64,000 nt of DNA from Onishia taeanensis (GTDB lineage: Bacteria > Pseudomonadota > Gammaproteobacteria > Pseudomonadales > Halomonadaceae). Position numbers and translations under genes: made by a program. Numbering within the stretch: the stretch's first letter is position 1; each line of letters starts with the position of its first letter. This document shows positions 11,601-18,757 of this stretch, piece by piece. The stretch lies in NCBI RefSeq assembly GCF_003268885.1, contig NZ_QLSX01000004.1:186001-250000 (forward strand), written 5' to 3'. A model generated the notes under the pieces. That model was not told where the DNA came from. It did no database searches and saw nothing but the letters and a program-made list of their open reading frames with translations.

Positions 11601-12415
11601 CGCACCTCGGTGAAGAAGTGGGCATCTGGGGTGCGGGTCTGGGGCACGTTGGAGCCCCAGGCGATGATGTAGCCCGAGTTGTACCAATCGGCGGACTCCG
11701 GCACGTCGGTCTGCTCGCCCCAGGTTTGGGGGCTGGCCGGCGGCAGGTCGCAGTACCAGTCGTAGAACGACAGGCAGACCCCGCCGATCAGCGACAGGTA
11801 GCGGGCGCCGGAGGCGTAGGAGACCATCGACATGGCGGGAATCGGCGAGAAGCCGATGATGCGATCCGGCCCGTACTGCTTGGCGGTATGGACGTTGGAG
11901 GCGGCGATCAGCTCGCTCATCTCGTCCCAGTCGGCGCGCACGAAGCCGCCCATGCCGCGGGCGCGCTTGTACTGGCGGGCCTTGGCCGGGTCCTCGACGA
12001 TCGAGGCCCAGGCCTCCACCGGGTCGCTATGCTGCTTACGCGCCTCGCGCCACAGCGTGATCAGCGCCTGGCGCACCAGCGGATACTTGAGACGATTGGC
12101 GCTGTACAGGTACCAGGAGTAGCTGGCGCCTCGCGGGCAGCCACGCGGCTCGTGGTTGGGCAGGTCCGGCCGGGTGCGCGGATAGTCGGTCTGCTGGGTC
12201 TCCCAGGTGACCAGGCCGTTCTTGACGTAGATCTTCCAGCTGCAGGAGCCGGTGCAGTTCACGCCATGGGTGGAGCGCACGATCTTGTCGTGCTGCCAGC
12301 GGGCGCGATAGCCGTCTTCCCAGTCGCGGGTCTCGTCGCGGGTCTCGCCATGCCCGCCGGCGAACGCGGGGGGCCTCTTGGCCAGGTACTTCAAACGGTC
12401 CAGAAAATGACTCAT
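8651..12415 (-). CDS. narG: Respiratory nitrate reductase alpha subunit (molybdoenzyme)
   Basis: NarG reduces nitrate to nitrite at a bis-MGD molybdenum centre on the cytoplasmic face. It has 1254 residues (E. coli 1247). The N-terminal FS0 cluster region is clear: STHGVNCTGSCSWKIYVKNG followed by NHEPRGCPRG, with His as one ligand. The Mo-site block YCDLPPASPQTWGEQTDVPE supplies the Asp ligand. Identity to the E. coli protein is evident along the whole length. A short Gly/Gln-rich insertion (WGEQEGGQGRWN) is a minor difference. There is no twin-arginine signal, fitting cytoplasmic orientation. AGGAGGAG precedes the start; narK ends 31 bp upstream, narH overlaps downstream. Confidence 0.98.
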
Positions 12416-12446
12416 GTGTCTCTCCTCCTCAGCGGTCGGCCCGCTG

Positions 12447-15131
12447 TCACTGGGTCACGGCCGTGGCGACACGGCGTTCGCTGAAACGAATCTCGGCGTT
12501 GTCACGGGTGTAGTAGAACCAGGTCAGCCCCACGCAGATCGCGTAGAAGGCGATGAAGCCGTAGAGCGCCATCTCGGCACCGCCGGTCAGGGCGATGGAG
12601 CTGCCGAAGGTCTTGGGAATGAAGAAGGCGCCATAGGCGGCGATCGCCGAGGTGAAGCCGATGGTGGCCGCCGCCTCCTTCTCGCCCTGCTGGCGCTGTT
12701 CGTCGGCCGAGAGGTGCGGCATCAGGCGGGGAATCTCCTCGCGGAAGATCGCCGGAATCATCTGGAAGGTGCTGGCGTTGCCTACTCCAGTAAAGAAGAA
12801 CAGCAGCAGGAACATGGCGAAGAAGCCCCAGAAGGCGCCCGACTGGTCCTTGATGCCGAGGAAGAACAGCACCCCGGCCACGCAGGCGATCATCGCCGCG
12901 AACACCCAGAGGGTGACCCGCGCACCGCCGAAGCGGTCGGAGATCCCGCCGGTCAGCGCCCGGCTCAAGGCGCCGACCAGCGGCCCCAGGAAGGCGAACT
13001 TGAGCACGTCGACCTCGGGGAACTGGTTGGAGGCCAGCAACGGGAAGCCCGCCGAGTAGCCGATGAAGCTGCCGAAGGTGCCGGTGTAGAGCACGCACAT
13101 CAGCCAGTTGTGCTTGCGGGTGAAGATCACCGCCTGATCCTTGAACGACGACTTGGCGCTGGCGATATCGTTCATGCCGAACCAGGCCGCCACGGCGGCG
13201 ATGACGATGAAGGGGACCCAGACGAAGCCGGCATTCTGCAGCCACAGCGAGTCGCCGCCGCTCACCGACTGGGCGCCGCCGGCGACCGCGCTGAACACGC
13301 CGGTGGTGATCACCAGGGGCACCAGGAACTGCATGACGCTGACCCCGAGGTTACCCAGGCCGGCATTCAGGCCCAGCGCCTTGCCCTTCTCCTGCTTGGG
13401 ATAGAAGAAGGAGATGTTGGCCATGCTGGAGGCGAAATTGCCGCCACCGAAGCCACACAGTAGCGCCAGGATCAGCATCACCAGATAGGGGGTCTCGGGA
13501 TTTTGCACCGCGAAGCCAATCCACAGGGCCGGCAGCAGCAGCGAGGCGGTGGAGATCGCCGTGAAGCGCCGACCACCGAAGATCGGCACCATGAAGCTGT
13601 AGAAGATGCGCAGCGTGGCGCCGGACAGGCCCGGCAGGGCCGCCAACCAGAACAGCTGATTGGAACTGTAGTCGAAGCCCACCTGGGGCAGCTTGGCGAC
13701 CACCACCGACCACACCATCCACACCGAAAAGGCCAGCAGCAGGTTGGGGATCGAGATCCACAGGTTGCACGAGGCGATGCGCTTGCCCTTCTCCTCCCAG
13801 AACGTCGGGTCCTCGGGGCGCCAGTCCTCGAGCACGAACTTGCTGGGGGTGGCGAATTCCGGCAGATCGGTGGTCTCTCGCTGGGCCTCCCACTCGATAC
13901 GGGTGACCCTGAGGATCGCGTAGTGCATCCAGGCCAGGGCGGCCGCGGACACCACGAACAGCAGCATGAAGGCGCTCTGCCAGATGCCGATGACGTCATT
14001 GAGCATGCCGAAGGTCAGCGGCAGGAAGAAGCCGCCCAGGCCGCCGACCATGCCGACCACGCCCCCCACGATGCCGACGTTCTGGGGATAGTAAACGGGG
14101 ATATGCTTGAACACCGCCGCCTTGCCCAGCGACATGAAGAACCCCAGCACCATGGTCAGGGCCACGAAGCCGGCCAGGGACATGGCGAAGGAGAAGCGGA
14201 TCTCGCCGGCGACGCCGCGGATGACATAGTCGGTCGGCGGATAGCTGAGCAGGAAAGTCGTGATCACCGAGGCGATCAGGGTCCAGTACATCACCCGCCG
14301 CGCGCCATAGCGGTCGGACATCCAGCCCCCCAGGACGCGAAACAGCGAGGCGGGAATGGTATAGAGGGCGGCAACGATGCCCGCAGCGGCGATACCCAGG
14401 CCGTAGACCTCGACCAGGTAGTGCGGCAGCCACAGCGCCAGCGCCACGAAGCCGCCAAACACGAAGAAGTAGTAGAGGGAGAAACGCCATACCCGCAGCT
14501 CGGCCAGCGGCGCCAGCTGCTCCTTGAGCGGCACCGGGTTGGCCCGGCGCTGGGCGCTCATCGGATCGATGCGGGCCAGCAGCATGAAGGCCACGCCCAT
14601 CACCGCGATCACCGTGGCATAGACCAACGCGGTACCCTGCCAGCCCAGCGCCAGCAGCAGGAAGGGAGCACCGAAGTTGGTCACGGCGGCCCCCACGTTA
14701 CCGGCACCGAAGATGCCCAGCGCCGTGCCCTGCTTCTCTTTCTCGAACCAGGCCGAGGTGTAGGCCACCCCGACGATGAAGGAACCGCCGGCCAGGCCGA
14801 TGCCCAAGGCGCCGACCAGCAGCATGAGGTAGTTGGTGGCGAAGGTCAGCAGGTAGACGCAGACGGCGGTGGCCAGCATCAGCAGGCCGAACACCCACCG
14901 CCCGCCGAAACGGTCGGTGAGCAGGCCCAGGAACAGCCGGCTGATGGAGCCGGTGAGCACCGGGGTAGCCATCAACAACCCCAGCTGGGTGTCCGACAGC
15001 AGGAAGTCGTCCTTGAGTTGCAGGCCGAGAATCGAAAAGATGGTCCAGACGGCGAAGCACAGGGTGAACGCCAAGGTCGACAGCCCCAGCGCTCGATTCT
15101 GCTCGCGGCGTGTTACGGCGAGTGATGTCAC
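12447..15131 (-). CDS. narK: Fused NarK1-NarK2 nitrate/nitrite transporter
   Basis: An 894-residue protein built from two complete major-facilitator transporters in tandem. The first half (about 1-430) resembles NarK1-type nitrate/proton symporters (FLLSDTQLGLLMATPVLTGS, then LAGGSFIVGVAYTSAWFEKE); the second half (about 450-894) resembles NarK2-type nitrate/nitrite antiporters (GFGGGNFASSMANISFFYPK). About 24 membrane helices are expected, as in the fused Paracoccus NarK. It heads narKGHJI and would bring nitrate in and move nitrite out. The start is GTG (complement of CAC at 15129-15131) after GGGGGTGG. A perfect FNR/ANR box lies about 75 bp upstream. Confidence 0.95.
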   Translation of the reverse strand: MTSLAVTRREQNRALGLSTLAFTLCFAVWTIFSILGLQLKDDFLLSDTQLGLLMATPVLTGSISRLFLGLLTDRFGGRWVFGLLMLATAVCVYLLTFATNYLMLLVGALGIGLAGGSFIVGVAYTSAWFEKEKQGTALGIFGAGNVGAAVTNFGAPFLLLALGWQGTALVYATVIAVMGVAFMLLARIDPMSAQRRANPVPLKEQLAPLAELRVWRFSLYYFFVFGGFVALALWLPHYLVEVYGLGIAAAGIVAALYTIPASLFRVLGGWMSDRYGARRVMYWTLIASVITTFLLSYPPTDYVIRGVAGEIRFSFAMSLAGFVALTMVLGFFMSLGKAAVFKHIPVYYPQNVGIVGGVVGMVGGLGGFFLPLTFGMLNDVIGIWQSAFMLLFVVSAAALAWMHYAILRVTRIEWEAQRETTDLPEFATPSKFVLEDWRPEDPTFWEEKGKRIASCNLWISIPNLLLAFSVWMVWSVVVAKLPQVGFDYSSNQLFWLAALPGLSGATLRIFYSFMVPIFGGRRFTAISTASLLLPALWIGFAVQNPETPYLVMLILALLCGFGGGNFASSMANISFFYPKQEKGKALGLNAGLGNLGVSVMQFLVPLVITTGVFSAVAGGAQSVSGGDSLWLQNAGFVWVPFIVIAAVAAWFGMNDIASAKSSFKDQAVIFTRKHNWLMCVLYTGTFGSFIGYSAGFPLLASNQFPEVDVLKFAFLGPLVGALSRALTGGISDRFGGARVTLWVFAAMIACVAGVLFFLGIKDQSGAFWGFFAMFLLLFFFTGVGNASTFQMIPAIFREEIPRLMPHLSADEQRQQGEKEAAATIGFTSAIAAYGAFFIPKTFGSSIALTGGAEMALYGFIAFYAICVGLTWFYYTRDNAEIRFSERRVATAVTQ

Positions 15132-15170
15132 GATGCCACCCCCTCAGGTCGCAATAAAACAGATTGCTGT

Positions 15171-15177
15171 AGGGGTA
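15171..15177 (-). promoter_or_regulatory. NarL-type heptamer in the narK promoter
   Basis: Reads TACCCCT on the minus strand, fitting the TACYNMT NarL/NarP consensus. It would sit at the narK transcription start if the FNR site is at -41.5, a position where bound NarL could repress or modulate. One heptamer alone is weak evidence. Confidence 0.35.
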
Positions 15178-15204
15178 CTCTGCCGGTGGGCACCGCGGAC
15201 ATTC

Positions 15205-15218
15205 TTGATCCAGATCAA
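15205..15218 (-). promoter_or_regulatory. FNR/ANR box for the narK operon
   Basis: TTGATCCAGATCAA is a perfect match to the TTGAT-N4-ATCAA consensus. Its centre (15211.5) would be at -41.5 for a start near 15170 on the minus strand, about 39 bases before the narK GTG. The corresponding -10 (CAGAGT, complement of 15177-15182) is poor, as expected of an activator-dependent promoter. It predicts anaerobic induction of narKGHJI. Confidence 0.85.
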
Positions 15219-15233
15219 AGGAGAGACAGGACC

Positions 15234-15276
15234 TTGATAGGTAAATCAACGACTTATGACCAACTGGGTATATAAT
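15234..15276 (+). promoter_or_regulatory. Putative narX promoter with FNR-like site of altered spacing
   Basis: A consensus -10 TATAAT lies at 15271-15276. Thirty-two bases upstream, centre to centre, is TTGAT-AGGTAA-ATCAA (15234-15249), two perfect FNR half-sites separated by 6 instead of 4 bases. The 32-bp distance is exactly that of class II FNR promoters. The -35 region is weak. The spacer AGGTA also forms part of a TACCTAT heptamer on the minus strand (15237-15243). Transcription would start near 15283, leaving a leader of about 60 bases. Confidence 0.55.
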
Positions 15277-15317
15277 GGAAGTTGATAAGTTATTGAATAA
15301 AATGCCAATAAAAAATA

Positions 15318-15337
15318 TACCTATTACTTTATAGGTA
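15318..15337. promoter_or_regulatory. TACCTAT inverted pair upstream of narX
   Basis: TACCTAT (15318-15324) and ATAGGTA (15331-15337) form a perfect inverted repeat with a 6-base gap. Each arm fits the NarL/NarP heptamer TACYNMT, although the best NarL/NarP sites have a 2-base gap. It lies just before the narX ribosome binding site and could also fold as a small hairpin in the leader. Autoregulation by NarL is the inferred role. Confidence 0.45.
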
Positions 15338-15344
15338 GTTAAAG

Positions 15345-16715
15345 ATGAGAAGGATTTCATTGGTGATAATCAAGCGCCGCCGCTACTCGCTGACCCTGAC
15401 GCTGACCCTGGTATTCGGGATGATCTCGCTGCTGGCGATCGCGAGCATGCTGTCGACGGTGTATCTGGCCGATACCGCCGAGGGCGACGCCCGCGCCATC
15501 AACCTGGCCGGGTCGCTGCGCATGCAGGCCTGGCGGGCGCTGGCCACAGCCGACGCGCCGGCATCCCGCCAGCGCTACCTGGCGGGCATCGAGGAGAGCC
15601 ACGCTCGCCTGGGCGAGACGCGCCTGGTGCAAGACGGCGACGGGGATATCGCACGACGGCTGGCGACGATCCGCCGGCAATGGCAACAGGAGCTGGCCCC
15701 GCGCCTGACCGCTGGCGAGCGAGGAGAGCTGCCGACGGCGCGACTCGATGCCCACGTCGACGCGCTGGATGCACTGGTCGGCCGCCTGGAAGCGGCCGCC
15801 GAGCAGCGTCTGCGCTGGCTGAAGTGGCTGCAGTTGACGCTGTTGACGTTGACCCTGCCGCTGCTGGCCTACGGCGGCTATCGCCTGCTCCGCCATGTGC
15901 TGATGCCGTTACGCGACCTGCTGGGTGTCATAGAGCGCCTGCGCCAGGGCGACTTCGCGGCCCACAGCGGCTACCGTCGCCAGGACGAGATCGGCCTGCT
16001 GGCCACCACCGTGGACGACATGGCCGCCCATCTCGAGGCGGCCATCGCCGAGCGCGCCCGGCAGCGTCAGGCGCGACGCCTGGCGCTGATGGAGGAGCGC
16101 GCGGTGATGGCCCGGGAGCTTCACGACTCCCTGGCCCAGGCGTTGAGCTACCAGAACATCCAGGCTCTGCGGCTGCAACGGCGCCTGGCCGCCAGCGATG
16201 GTGACCCGCATAGCGGCGCCATCGTCGAGGAACTGCGTGGCGGCATCGAGCACGCCTACCGCCAGCTGCGCGAGCTGCTGACGACCTTCCGCACCCGGCT
16301 CACCGAGCATGGCCTCAGGGCGGCGGTCGAGGACGCCGCCGAGAGCTTCACCCAACGCGGCGGCATCTGGATCCACCAGGAGGTGACGCTGGCCGACGAC
16401 GTCCTGGGTCCCGACGAGGAACTGCACGTCGTTCAGATCCTGCGCGAGGCACTGGCCAACGTCGTGCAGCACGCACGTGCCTCGCGGGCGGCCATTCACC
16501 TGACCGGTGACGCCGACGGCGTGACGCTGCGGGTGGACGATGACGGCAGCGGCCTGCCGGACGATCTCACTCGTCCGGAGCACTATGGCATCATCATCAT
16601 GAAGGAGCGTGCGCAGGGCCTGGGTGGCCGGCTGCACTTCGCTGCCAGCGACTGGGGCGGCGCACGTCTCGAGCTCCACTTCACCCCGCACGGAGAACCG
16701 CATGATGCCACCTGA
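15345..16715 (+). CDS. narX: Compact nitrate-sensing histidine kinase NarX
   Basis: Membrane sensor kinase that detects periplasmic nitrate and phosphorylates NarL. Order: membrane helix (14-40), periplasmic domain starting with the P-box AINLAGSLRMQAWR (51-64), second helix (about 161-182), HAMP (183-235), HisKA_3 dimerisation domain with phospho-acceptor His260 in ARELHDSLAQALS, and HATPase with N-box EALANVVQHA (368-377) and DDDGSGLP (398-405). It has 456 residues versus 598 in E. coli NarX: the cytoplasmic central (GAF-like, Cys-containing) module between HAMP and HisKA is missing. ATG 15345 follows AGGT; an in-frame GTG at 15363 preceded by AAGGA is an equally good start. narL overlaps its end. 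Confidence 0.9.
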   Translation: MRRISLVIIKRRRYSLTLTLTLVFGMISLLAIASMLSTVYLADTAEGDARAINLAGSLRMQAWRALATADAPASRQRYLAGIEESHARLGETRLVQDGDGDIARRLATIRRQWQQELAPRLTAGERGELPTARLDAHVDALDALVGRLEAAAEQRLRWLKWLQLTLLTLTLPLLAYGGYRLLRHVLMPLRDLLGVIERLRQGDFAAHSGYRRQDEIGLLATTVDDMAAHLEAAIAERARQRQARRLALMEERAVMARELHDSLAQALSYQNIQALRLQRRLAASDGDPHSGAIVEELRGGIEHAYRQLRELLTTFRTRLTEHGLRAAVEDAAESFTQRGGIWIHQEVTLADDVLGPDEELHVVQILREALANVVQHARASRAAIHLTGDADGVTLRVDDDGSGLPDDLTRPEHYGIIIMKERAQGLGGRLHFAASDWGGARLELHFTPHGEPHDAT

Positions 16716-17355
16716 TGGCCGCCGCGGCGTCCTAATCGTCGACGATCACCCCCTGTTTCGGCGGGGGGTGCGCCAACTGCTCGAGATGAGCGAGCGACTG
16801 ACCTGCCTCGGCGAGGCCGATGACGGCGAGGCGGCCCTGCTAAAGGCCGAGGCGCTGTCGCCGGATCTTATTCTGCTGGACCTGCAGATGCATGCCATGG
16901 ATGGCATCGCCACCCTCAGGGCCCTGAGGGAGGCCGGCCTCGACACGCGGGTGATCATCCTGAGTGTTTCCGATCACCAGGAGAACGTGATCGCCGCCAT
17001 TCGCGCCGGCGCCGACGGCTACCTGCTCAAGGACATGCCGCCCGATCGACTGCTCGAGGCTCTGGAACGGCAAGGCGATGGCGAGATGCTCTTCGACCCG
17101 CGTCTCACCGCCCTGATGGCCGGCGCCCTGCGCCGCAGGCCCACGGTCAGCGGTCCGACTCTCGATCATCTTACCCGTCGGGAACGCGAAATCCTGCGCC
17201 TGCTGGCCAAGAGCTACGCCAACAAGCAGATCGCCCAGCACCTGGCCATCCGCGAAGGCACGGTCAAGGTGCACATGCGCCACCTGCTGAAGAAGCTCGA
17301 GATGCACTCGCGCACCGAAGCCGCCGTGTGGGCCGCCCAGCAAGAGCTGGGATAG
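16702..17355 (+). CDS. narL: Nitrate response regulator NarL
   Basis: A 217-residue NarL/FixJ-family regulator, partner of NarX. The receiver has acidic residues D14/D15 (IVDDHPLFRRGV), phospho-acceptor Asp60 (LILLDLQMHAMDG) and the LLKD lysine near 109; the C-terminal LuxR-type helix-turn-helix reads LTRREREILRLLAKSYANKQ then HLAIREGTVKVH. The start ATG lies inside the end of narX (14 bp overlap) and is preceded by GGAGA, so both are co-translated. Predicted targets here are the TACYNMT heptamers between narK and narX. Confidence 0.94.
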   Translation: MMPPDGRRGVLIVDDHPLFRRGVRQLLEMSERLTCLGEADDGEAALLKAEALSPDLILLDLQMHAMDGIATLRALREAGLDTRVIILSVSDHQENVIAAIRAGADGYLLKDMPPDRLLEALERQGDGEMLFDPRLTALMAGALRRRPTVSGPTLDHLTRREREILRLLAKSYANKQIAQHLAIREGTVKVHMRHLLKKLEMHSRTEAAVWAAQQELG

Positions 17356-17529
17356 CCGAACAGCGCGACAGCAAGCTTGACGATCCGACAGCCCCCCTTC
17401 CGCCCTGACCCGGTGCTGCCCCGCAACGCCCCCGGGGCAATCGTTTGCCAAACAGTGGCAGTAAGATGGCCGGGACGAAAATGACTACAATTTGGCTGAC
17501 GATCAAGTCGAATGGATGGGGACGTATCG

Positions 17530-18237
17530 ATGATTACCGTCGAGCTGTTTCGCTATAAACCCGACACCGATAGGACACCGCATCTCGAGCGGGTCGAGCT
17601 CGACGAGTGCTTTCGTAAGGCGATGGTGCTGGATGTGCTGGAATATCTGAAAACGCAGGATCCCACCCTCGTCTACAGGCGCTCCTGTCGCGAGGGCGTG
17701 TGTGGCTCGGATGGCATGAACATCAACGGTAAAAACGGCCTGGCCTGCATCACGCCGATGGCCGAGGCACTAGGCCGTTCAACTACCCTGATTCTGCGTC
17801 CGCTGCCCGGTATGCCGGTGATCCGCGACCTGGTCGTCGATCAGCAGCTGTTCTTCAAGCAACTGGAACGCATCCGCCCCTATCTGATCAATGACACACC
17901 TGAGCCGGCCATCGAGCGCCTACAAGCCCCAAAGGACCGGGACCGGCTCGACGGCCTCTACGAATGCATCCTGTGTGCTTGCTGTACCTCAGCCTGCCCA
18001 TCGTGGTGGTGGAACCCGCAGAAATATATTGGACCAGCGGGCCTGCTGCAGGCCTATCGTTTCCTGATTGATAGCCGTGACACCGCCACCGACGAACGCC
18101 TTTCCGAGCTGGAAGACCCGTTCAGCGTCTTCCGCTGCCGGCAGATCGCCAACTGCACCTGGGTTTGCCCCAAGGGACTCAACCCGATGCAGGCCATCGG
18201 CCGAATCAAGGCCCTGCTACTTAGTCGCGGCAGCTAA
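17530..18237 (+). CDS. Solitary succinate dehydrogenase iron-sulfur subunit (SdhB type)
   Basis: A 235-residue SdhB with all cluster ligands: [2Fe-2S] at C53, C58, D61 and C73 (SCREGVCGSD...LAC); the [4Fe-4S] and [3Fe-4S] Cys at C146, C149, C152, C156 (CILCACCTSACP), C203, C209 and C213 (CTWVCPKG). IGPAGLLQAYRFLIDSRDT is the classic SdhB block. sdhC, sdhD and sdhA are absent from both sides; neighbours are narL upstream (174 bp) and a SirB2-like gene downstream. So it is either a second sdhB copy or a displaced subunit. The start ATG has GGGGA 7 bases upstream; an ATG at 17512 would add six residues. It cannot work without a flavoprotein and membrane anchor supplied elsewhere. Confidence 0.88.
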   Translation: MITVELFRYKPDTDRTPHLERVELDECFRKAMVLDVLEYLKTQDPTLVYRRSCREGVCGSDGMNINGKNGLACITPMAEALGRSTTLILRPLPGMPVIRDLVVDQQLFFKQLERIRPYLINDTPEPAIERLQAPKDRDRLDGLYECILCACCTSACPSWWWNPQKYIGPAGLLQAYRFLIDSRDTATDERLSELEDPFSVFRCRQIANCTWVCPKGLNPMQAIGRIKALLLSRGS

Positions 18238-18353
18238 CGCCATGCTGCCAGCGACGTTTCATCAACGTCGCGGTGATCTCCTCGATCTAGGTCAGGGCGA
18301 CCACACGATCGGCAGGCTAAGCATCGGAATCAGGCCGGGCCGTGGGGTGTCTC

Positions 18354-18740
18354 TCAGGCCAACCAGGACAACGGGCTGTGATGCAGGGCAGCGCCTACGA
18401 TGTAAAGGAACACCGTCACCGCTGCCAGCGCTGCCAGGCCGCGCTTGGCCGGCGTTCGGCCCCGCTTGATGGCGACGCTACCCAACAGGACATAGGCCAG
18501 CAGGCCCAGCAGCTTGGCCGCCAGCCAGGGCTGCTGGTGCGGCCAGGCGCGCAGCATAAGCATCAGCGACACCCCCAGTGTCAACAGTGCGGTATCGATG
18601 ACATGAGGCAGGATGCGCACCCAGCGTGCCTGCAGTCGCGGCGACGCGCGCACCGACCACCAGGCACGCAATACGAACAGCGAAAGGCTGAGCCCAGCGG
18701 CGCTCATGTGCAGGTACTTGATCAGCAGGTACGACGACAT
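18354..18740 (-). CDS. SirB2-family integral membrane protein
   Basis: A 128-residue protein with four hydrophobic segments (about 5-25, 47-66, 72-90, 100-120) and the SirB2-family start YLLIKYLHMSAAGLSLSLFVLR. The His in the first helix and the PHVIDTALLTLG segment are typical of the family. Its biochemical role is unknown; despite the Salmonella name (invasion gene regulator B), it is widespread in environmental proteobacteria. It lies 17 bp downstream of nnrS in the same direction, suggesting one transcript with nitric-oxide related genes. Confidence 0.8.
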   Translation of the reverse strand: MSSYLLIKYLHMSAAGLSLSLFVLRAWWSVRASPRLQARWVRILPHVIDTALLTLGVSLMLMLRAWPHQQPWLAAKLLGLLAYVLLGSVAIKRGRTPAKRGLAALAAVTVFLYIVGAALHHSPLSWLA

Positions 18741-18757
18741 CCCTTATCCTGAGCCTC

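Noticed and set aside
10742-12484. 580-codon open frame on the plus strand
   Set aside because: Antisense to narG, which matches the known protein over its full length.
13503-15125. 540-codon open frame on the plus strand, very rich in His, Gln and Gly
   Set aside because: Antisense to narK; odd composition is the mirror of membrane-helix codons.
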